Shown in pieces: positions 58,436 to 64,000 of a stretch of DNA of 64,000 nucleotides. Source of the DNA: Candidatus Latescibacterota bacterium (lineage in GTDB: Bacteria; JAAXHH01). The notes under the pieces are model-generated. The model was not told where the DNA came from and searched no databases. It worked only from the letters and a program-made list of their open reading frames with translations. The translations under genes and the position numbers were made by a program. The first letter of the stretch is position 1. Each line of letters opens with the position of its first letter. The stretch is taken from contig JAJEEG010000006.1 of NCBI GenBank assembly GCA_022821085.1, positions 2,315,330 through 2,379,329 on the forward strand. The letters are read 5' to 3'.

Positions 58436-61195
58436 TCACACCGAAACACCGAGCAATCCTCGCGTTATCTGGAAATCCGTGTTGCCGACGACCGCGGCCC
58501 GCGGCGCGTGCCGCCCGGCGGCCGTATTCCGGATCAGGTCCAGCACGCCGCGTCGCCAATCCGCCGTTCCCCCGGTCAGGATGAGATCCACGTCTTCACG
58601 GAAAGGCCCGGGCAGGTCGTCCCCGCCGACCTGCAGCACCGGGATCATGGGATGGCCGGGAAGAGGGTGGCCGCCGACGCCGGCGACGACCAGTTCCACG
58701 CCGGCCGCGCCCAGTCCGGTCAGGGTCTCCACCCAGTGAGCCGTTTGCGTCTCCATGACGTGCAGTCCGGGTACCGAAGCGGGCTGGCCGTAACTCAATG
58801 TCGGGGATGCGTCTCCGTCCACCAGGCACCGCAGGAAAGCCGGGTGGCCGAGGAGTGTGGCGTTGTCCGGCACCACGACCGTACCACCCCCCTCGACGAC
58901 ATCGAGGATCAGTTGCGACAGCGCTTCGGTAACGTCATCGGAAACCGGATCGGCCGTGGTTGCCGGGCACAGGGTCGCAGCCGGACCGGCCGTGGAATCC
59001 GGACCAACCGTGGACACCCCCAGCCTGAGCGTCGACAGGCCGGCTTCGACCGCGACCGGCCCCTCGCTATCGACCAGGGTCTCGTTGAACCATGTCTCGA
59101 TACGATCGATGACCTTCTCGATGCCGCCGTCGAGCTGCACGCTGGCCCAGCCGAATCTCGCGGGATCCAGTCCGCGGTCGACCAGTTGCTGGCGGTAGAA
59201 ATCGTTGTGCGTGCGTTCGCAACCATGTTCCAGAAGCAGGGCGGCCGCCGTCATCGGGTGGGTCAGGTAGCCGGCCATGGTGCGGATGTACATTTCCTCC
59301 GACACGCCGCCGGATACGCCGCACCCCTCGGTGTGTACCAGGGCGACGAAACGGGATATGCCGGCGCCGCGCCCCATGCCTTTGGCGCTCAGCCGTTCCG
59401 CGGCCATGCGGGCGATCTGGCCGGAGCACAGGCTGGTGGGCAGTATGAGGCCGATCCGGTCGGTGGCGCGCGAACCGTTCGATTCGAACACGGGCAGACT
59501 GAAAGCCGGCGGGGGCGTCGATTCCCCGTTCAACCGCACCTCCATCGGCCGACCCGCCGGCGCGGGACGGTCGCGCAGGTCCTGCAACTGGCCACTGTCG
59601 GTCTGCCGCCAGTCGCGCCAGATCTGAGTCTGGCTGTGGCCTGCCCGCTCACCGCGGGTCAATTCGCCCGATGCCGCGCGCAGTGTCAGGTCGAGCGTCT
59701 GCCGGCCCAGTTCTTCCATGGACACGCCGTCCAGGTAGGCTCCGGCGTTTACGTCCATTTCACCCGAGAGCATCTCGTACCGTTTCGTGGTCGTCACGAA
59801 CTTGATCGTCGGCACGAAGGGGAAGTTGGTGATGGATCCATTCCCTGTGATGAAGAAGATGAGATTGCCGCCGGACGCCACCTGCCCCGCGATGGCTTCC
59901 AGGTCGTTGCCCGGGCTGTCCATGAAGTAGTACCCCGGATCCTTCATCGGGACCGCGTAGTCGATGGCGTAGTCGAGGCGTACGTCGGGATGGCGCTTCC
60001 GGGCCGCGCCGATGGACTTCAGCACGATGTTGTAGATCCCCCGGAGCTTGTTGCCGCCGGACGGATTGGCGTCCACCGACTGGCCGTGCCAAGCCGTGCG
60101 TTCCTGGAACCGCTCGATCATGTGGAGGAAGGTGCGCGCCGTCTCGATGTCCCGCACGTTGTCCAGCACGTAGGGCTCGCCCCCGATGAGCTCGTCCGTC
60201 TCCGCGAGATTGGCCTTCCCGCCGAATCGAATGATCTCCCGGGCCACGAGCGCGGCCAGGGGATTGCCCGATATGCCCGAAAAGGAATCAGATCCGCCGC
60301 ATTGAAGCACGATGTTGAGATGAGCCGCGGAGACCGGTTTCCGCGAAACGCGGTCGACCGTCTCGAACCACCCGGTGACGATCCCTGCGCAGCGCTCCAG
60401 GTCCTCTTCGAACCCGCCCTCGAGCGTCTCGAACCGGTGCGGCACGTCGTTCAGCGGATAGCGGTTGAGCCGCATGTAGTTTTCCAGCATCCGGTCCGTG
60501 ACGACTTCGGTACCTCGGTCCACCGCGAGCACCGCCCCGACGTTGGCATGGACCATGAAACCCGCCAGCGTCCGCAGCACCAGTTCCCGGTTGTTGGGAT
60601 CCACGCCCGAGCCGCCCTCGGTATGCGCCACCGCCACCACGCCGTCGATGTTCGGGTACCGGTCCGCCTGGTCCTTCAGCATCGATTCCAGGCGCCGCAC
60701 GAAACCCGCCGTCTGCGACGTGATGCCCAGCAGGATGATGAAATTCCGGGTCCCGACGCCCCGCGACGCACCACGGTCGAAACCGTCGAACGCCGGCGGA
60801 TTGTCGCTGAGCGGTACCTGCACACCCGGTTTGAAGGTGGATTCGTTCAGTTCGTAGGGTACCACGCGGTCTTCGAAATTGGGCTGGTCCGGGAGGGCGA
60901 AATCGACCTGGCGGACGCGAAGCGCGTCGAGGATATCGACGTTGCAGATATAATCGCCGGGTGCGATGTCCCGGGTCGCCCGGCCGAAGGGCAGGCCCCA
61001 GGACAGGACCGGCTTCCCGGCGGGTATGGGCTGGACGGCGAACCGGTGCCCTTCCAGCAGGGTATGGGCGAGGACGAAGGTCGTGCCGGCGTCGCCGATC
61101 ACGTCCGTTCCGGCTTCCAGCCGCCGGGAGACGATGGCCACGTTGTCGCCGGGTTCGGCCAGGCGCGCGATGTCTTTCAACCGGCAGGCGGGCAC
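58436..61195 (-). CDS. Double-length UxaA/altronate dehydratase-like protein
   Basis: Protein of 919 aa; altronate or galactarate dehydratases usually have about 500. The N-terminal part (about 1-100) resembles the SAF domain, then RGVGTRNFIILLGITSQTAG opens the dehydratase body, with AVAHTEGGSGV. From about residue 550 there is a second, shorter, similar unit: DRIGLILPTSLCSGQIARM, then ALVHTEGCGVSGG. So the gene carries an internal duplication or fusion. It probably dehydrates a sugar acid with Fe2+ or another metal. It is the first gene of a five-gene minus-strand operon. Confidence 0.82.
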   Translation of the reverse strand: MPACRLKDIARLAEPGDNVAIVSRRLEAGTDVIGDAGTTFVLAHTLLEGHRFAVQPIPAGKPVLSWGLPFGRATRDIAPGDYICNVDILDALRVRQVDFALPDQPNFEDRVVPYELNESTFKPGVQVPLSDNPPAFDGFDRGASRGVGTRNFIILLGITSQTAGFVRRLESMLKDQADRYPNIDGVVAVAHTEGGSGVDPNNRELVLRTLAGFMVHANVGAVLAVDRGTEVVTDRMLENYMRLNRYPLNDVPHRFETLEGGFEEDLERCAGIVTGWFETVDRVSRKPVSAAHLNIVLQCGGSDSFSGISGNPLAALVAREIIRFGGKANLAETDELIGGEPYVLDNVRDIETARTFLHMIERFQERTAWHGQSVDANPSGGNKLRGIYNIVLKSIGAARKRHPDVRLDYAIDYAVPMKDPGYYFMDSPGNDLEAIAGQVASGGNLIFFITGNGSITNFPFVPTIKFVTTTKRYEMLSGEMDVNAGAYLDGVSMEELGRQTLDLTLRAASGELTRGERAGHSQTQIWRDWRQTDSGQLQDLRDRPAPAGRPMEVRLNGESTPPPAFSLPVFESNGSRATDRIGLILPTSLCSGQIARMAAERLSAKGMGRGAGISRFVALVHTEGCGVSGGVSEEMYIRTMAGYLTHPMTAAALLLEHGCERTHNDFYRQQLVDRGLDPARFGWASVQLDGGIEKVIDRIETWFNETLVDSEGPVAVEAGLSTLRLGVSTVGPDSTAGPAATLCPATTADPVSDDVTEALSQLILDVVEGGGTVVVPDNATLLGHPAFLRCLVDGDASPTLSYGQPASVPGLHVMETQTAHWVETLTGLGAAGVELVVAGVGGHPLPGHPMIPVLQVGGDDLPGPFREDVDLILTGGTADWRRGVLDLIRNTAAGRHAPRAAVVGNTDFQITRGLLGVSV

Positions 61196-61561
61196 GATGC
61201 CAGGATCCTTGTCGAATAGAAAACAAACGAGGGATTCGTCTCACTACACGGAAAGGCAAGGTAACATTCGTCCCGATTCCGTGTCAAAGGTAATTCGGCG
61301 GTCGCGTGCCGACTCGCCGGCACGCGCGTAGACCGATCCGCCGGCCCGCGAGCCCACTCGCAGGCACGCGCGAAGACCGATCCGCCGGCCCGACTTGTCC
61401 GCCGGTCGGACGCCTGCCGCGAGCGGCACGGTTGACGACGCCTAGGTTCGGTGTACATTGTCTTCCGGGTCTGGTCCTCAGCACGGCCGGACACCATGCA
61501 AGCCAGCAGTGCGCACAACGGCCAGAATTCGTTTCAGATCATCCGGTAGCGGAGGTTCAAG
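61196..61561. repeat. Intergenic region with a 44-bp tandem duplication
   Basis: The 366 bp between the UxaA-like and dimethylformamidase-like genes (divergent) hold two copies of a 37-bp sequence at 61312-61348 and 61356-61392. They start ACTCGC(C/A)GGCACGCGCG and end GATCCGCCGGCCCG, period 44, with two mismatches. No supported ORF, RNA gene or clear promoter is seen in the rest. Confidence 0.8.
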
Positions 61562-63154
61562 ATGCTTGTCGGATATGTGAGTGACGAACGCTACGTCGCT
61601 ATCCCCGATGTCCTGCTGGAATTCGAATCCGGCGGAGCATCCATCGAAGCGCGCTCACGGGCCACGGGGGCGGTCTACGCGGACGTGACGCCAGACCGGG
61701 AGTACAAGGTCACGCTGGCGGGCAGGGATTTCGGATACAAGAGCGTGTACATGACCCCGCGTGAAGACGAGCCGTACCATTTCCGGCTGCTGCGGGACAG
61801 CCTGCTGGGGTACATGTGGCCCAAGTGGGTCCGGTCCGGAGAGAGATCGGAGTTCCGCGTGCACGCGGTGGAGGCTTACCAGCTCGAACTGTACCGCTAC
61901 GGATGGAAGAAGGAGTTCGTCCGGAACATCGGCTGGTACGACGAGCACGGCCCCCGCGCCACCATGCAGATCACGCCCGACGGCGACTACACCCGGACCG
62001 GGGTGAAGTGGAATACCCAGGGCTATACGAATCCCGCCCACAAACAGTACATCGAAGCGCCGGGACAGTCCGGCCTGTACTACCTCCACGCGTCCACGGA
62101 GGCGGGCGGGTTCTTTTCCTTCCCCTGGATCGTCGCGCCCGCCGAGCCGACGACCGACGTCGCCGTGCTGGCCGCCAATATCAACTGGAACGCCTACAAC
62201 AACTTCGGGGGCCGCAGCAACTACATCCACACCGACGAGTTTCCGCCGAAACCCACGGTCAACGCCCGGTACGACTTGACGCGTTACACCGACCCTTCGC
62301 ACCGGATGTACAGCGCCGACGACTACGCGCCGCTTTCCTTCGACCGGCCGGAACCCATCAATCATATCCCCGCGGGCACGGAAGCCACCGACATGATCCG
62401 GGGCCGCGCGGCCTGCCACGTGGCGCCTGCCGAGTGGCGGTTCCTGGCGTGGATGGAGCGGGAGGGATTCGGCTACGATCTCTACGCCGAGACGCAGTTC
62501 CATGACGGCACGCTGCCCCTTGACGAGTACAAGGTGCTCATCACCACCACCCATCCGGAATACTGGTCGCGGGACATGTACTACCGGCTCAAGGACTGGG
62601 TGTTCGAATCCGGCGGCCGGCTCATGTACCTGGGCGGTAACGGCCTGAACTGCGAGGTCGAGTTCGTCGACGAATACACGATGAAGGTCAGGAACGGCAA
62701 TATCGATTCGCTCGACCGGCCCGGGGAGGGCATCGAAAGCCGGTTCAACATCTACAACGAATCCGAGGCCAACCTCCTCGGCGTGGCCTTCACCCGGACG
62801 GGCATCATGACCAGCGCGCCGTACCGCGTGATCGACGCGGGCCACTGGGCCTTCGAGGGCACGGGCGTCGCGGACGGTGATATCTTCGGGGAGGCGAGCC
62901 TGCACGAACGGGTACCGGGCGGCGCGTCGGGGCACGAGACCGACAAGATCACGCCTAATTCGCCGGCAAACACCCACCTGCTCGCCAAGGGCAACAACGT
63001 GGACGACGGAGGGGCCGAGATGGTCGTCCATGAGACGGACAGCGGCGGGAAGGTGTTCTCGGTGGGATCGATCACCTATCCGTCGTCGATACTCGTGGAC
63101 GACGTGGTGTCCAGGGTCACGTCCAACGTGCTGAAGCGGTTTTTGGAGGACTGA
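61562..63154 (+). CDS. N,N-dimethylformamidase large-subunit-like protein
   Basis: Protein of 530 aa resembling the C-terminal domain of N,N-dimethylformamidase beta subunits. Recognisable parts: LLRDSLLGYMWPKWVRSGE, FFSFPWIVAPAEPTTDVAVLAANINWNAYNNFGGRSNY, YAPLSFDRPEP, WMEREGFGYDLY and HPEYWSRDMYYRLKDWVFESGGRLMYLGGNG. DMFase is an iron enzyme; the exact ligands are not certain here. It may hydrolyse an amide of another kind. GGAGG 6 nt before the ATG. Confidence 0.8.
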   Translation: MLVGYVSDERYVAIPDVLLEFESGGASIEARSRATGAVYADVTPDREYKVTLAGRDFGYKSVYMTPREDEPYHFRLLRDSLLGYMWPKWVRSGERSEFRVHAVEAYQLELYRYGWKKEFVRNIGWYDEHGPRATMQITPDGDYTRTGVKWNTQGYTNPAHKQYIEAPGQSGLYYLHASTEAGGFFSFPWIVAPAEPTTDVAVLAANINWNAYNNFGGRSNYIHTDEFPPKPTVNARYDLTRYTDPSHRMYSADDYAPLSFDRPEPINHIPAGTEATDMIRGRAACHVAPAEWRFLAWMEREGFGYDLYAETQFHDGTLPLDEYKVLITTTHPEYWSRDMYYRLKDWVFESGGRLMYLGGNGLNCEVEFVDEYTMKVRNGNIDSLDRPGEGIESRFNIYNESEANLLGVAFTRTGIMTSAPYRVIDAGHWAFEGTGVADGDIFGEASLHERVPGGASGHETDKITPNSPANTHLLAKGNNVDDGGAEMVVHETDSGGKVFSVGSITYPSSILVDDVVSRVTSNVLKRFLED

Positions 63155-64000
63155 CTACAACTTCCGCTGGTAAACCCCCGTCACCCGGTGGTTCGTGCCC
63201 TTCTCGAGGATGAGGTCCGCCCGCTCGCGCGTCGGAATGATGTTCTCGCGCAGGTTCACCAGGTTGATGTCCCGCCAGATGCCTTTCGCCGTCTCCACGG
63301 CCTCTTCCTTGCTCAGGTCCGCATAGTGGTGGAAGTAGGATTCCGGGTTCCGGAACGCGGTGTCCCGCAGCCTCAGGAAGCGATCGACGTACCACTGCTC
63401 CAGGTCGTGTTCCTCCGCCTCCACGTATATCGAGAAATCGATGAAATCGGAGACGAAGACGCGGGGCGACGCGTCGCCGGCCAGGTGATGGCCGGTCTGC
63501 AGGATGTTCAGCCCCTCCAGGATGATGATGTCCGGCTGCGTGATCGTCTTTTCGACGCCCGGCACGATATCGTAGATCAGGTGCCGGTACACCGGAACGG
63601 TAACCGATTCGCGGCCCGATTTCACGTCCGCCATCGTCTGCACCAGCCGCCTCAGATCATAGCTTTCCGGAAATCCCTTCCGCTGCATGAGCCCTCTTTC
63701 CTCCAGGACCCGGTTGGAAAACAGGAATCCGTCCGTCGTGACCAGGTCTACCCGTGGGTGATTCGGCCACCGGCTGAGCAGGGCCTGCAGGATCCGGGCC
63801 GTCGTGCTTTTACCCACCGCGACGCTGCCGCCGATGCCGATGACGTAGGGCACCTTGGCGGCCGGCTTGCCGAGAAACATGTCCATGACCCGGTACAGGT
63901 GCTGCGCCGCGCCCACGTGCAGATTGATGAACCGCGACATGGGCAGGTATACTTCGGCTACCTCGTCGAGGGAGACCATCTCGTTGATGCCGTGCAGTTC
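63155..64000 (-). CDS. coaA: Type I pantothenate kinase (5' end outside window)
   Basis: First enzyme of coenzyme A synthesis. The visible 281 codons read from the right edge of the window ([24 protein letters not shown]) to the stop. The P-loop is [12 protein letters not shown], preceded by [21 protein letters not shown] and [12 protein letters not shown] are CoaA hallmarks. The family is about 310 aa long, so roughly 25-30 N-terminal residues lie beyond base 64000. The ATG at 63979 is internal. Convergent with the dimethylformamidase-like gene, with the two stop codons directly adjacent. Confidence 0.95.
   Translation of the reverse strand, partial: ELHGINEMVSLDEVAEVYLPMSRFINLHVGAAQHLYRVMDMFLGKPAAKVPYVIGIGGSVAVGKSTTARILQALLSRWPNHPRVDLVTTDGFLFSNRVLEERGLMQRKGFPESYDLRRLVQTMADVKSGRESVTVPVYRHLIYDIVPGVEKTITQPDIIILEGLNILQTGHHLAGDASPRVFVSDFIDFSIYVEAEEHDLEQWYVDRFLRLRDTAFRNPESYFHHYADLSKEEAVETAKGIWRDINLVNLRENIIPTRERADLILEKGTNHRVTGVYQRKL

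Noticed and set aside
58340-61219. 959-codon open frame on the plus strand
   Set aside because: It lies opposite the UxaA-like gene and has the His/Arg/Pro-rich composition of antisense reading in GC-rich genes; no family features.
1-64000. tRNA, rRNA or CRISPR genes
   Set aside because: No cloverleaf-like TΨC signatures outside coding sequence, no rRNA segments, and the repeats seen are tandem without spacers of CRISPR type.

Overview
The window is high-G+C bacterial DNA with tightly packed operons. Envelope features point to a Gram-negative cell: several lipoprotein signals, a MltB-type transglycosylase, Spy/CpxP-like periplasmic proteins, a heptose-kinase-like PfkB protein and a small beta-barrel candidate. 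The gene mix (enolase-superfamily racemases, SMP-30 lactonase, Gfo/Idh dehydrogenase, UxaA-type dehydratase, M42 peptidase, TAXI protein) resembles uncultured environmental lineages that degrade sugar acids, such as Latescibacterota-, Poribacteria- or Gemmatimonadota-like genomes. That placement is a guess. No rRNA, tRNA or CRISPR was seen.

Layout. 1-2.5 kb: an IS1595-type transposase, tail to tail with a DNA methyltransferase-HNH fusion and a coupled 58-aa ORF. 2.5-16.2 kb: backbone genes (pgk, LysR regulator, divergent guaB, HAD, J-domain, CocE hydrolase, acetyltransferase, queE, SMP-30 lactonase, HAD, PfkB kinase, lipoprotein). 16.2-20.6 kb: a four-gene minus-strand operon of TAXI protein, DUF2491, PspA/IM30 and K+ channel. 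20.7-22.0 kb: an enolase-superfamily enzyme. 22.1-25.1 kb: an ECF sigma / anti-sigma / periplasmic sensor cluster with two matching ECF-type promoters. 25.3-31.0 kb: a beta-barrel candidate, a flavin reductase and a two-gene molybdopterin oxidoreductase with fused FeS-NrfD subunits. 31.1-40.9 kb: sugar kinase, an exported hydratase-like lipoprotein, M42 peptidase, racemase, SDR, MATE, Gfo/Idh and NhaA.

41.1-51.2 kb is an accessory island, visibly richer in A/T. It begins at the 3' remnant of a Cys/Met-metabolism PLP enzyme. It carries a phosphotransferase, a BtrH-like protein with an apparent internal deletion, an isochorismatase, several small unknown proteins, a candidate small RNA with its own promoter and terminator, a metzincin lipoprotein, a second IS1595 transposase with a second methyltransferase-HNH gene, a pair of DnaA-box-like sites, a MazG-like protein and a VOC protein.

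51.2-64.0 kb returns to backbone. It opens with the most notable gene: an exported redoxin whose reading frame is interrupted only by one in-frame TGA, placed at a UxxC active site and followed by a SECIS-like hairpin. This is a probable selenoprotein. After it come an isomerase, a transglycosylase, a five-gene minus-strand catabolic operon, a dimethylformamidase-like protein and the 3' part of coaA.

Two signatures recur: short tandem duplications (18 bp in frame inside genes; 15, 19, 30, 44 or 45 bp just upstream of genes), and genes whose expected start codon looks mutated (ATA at 31980, ATC at 55769).
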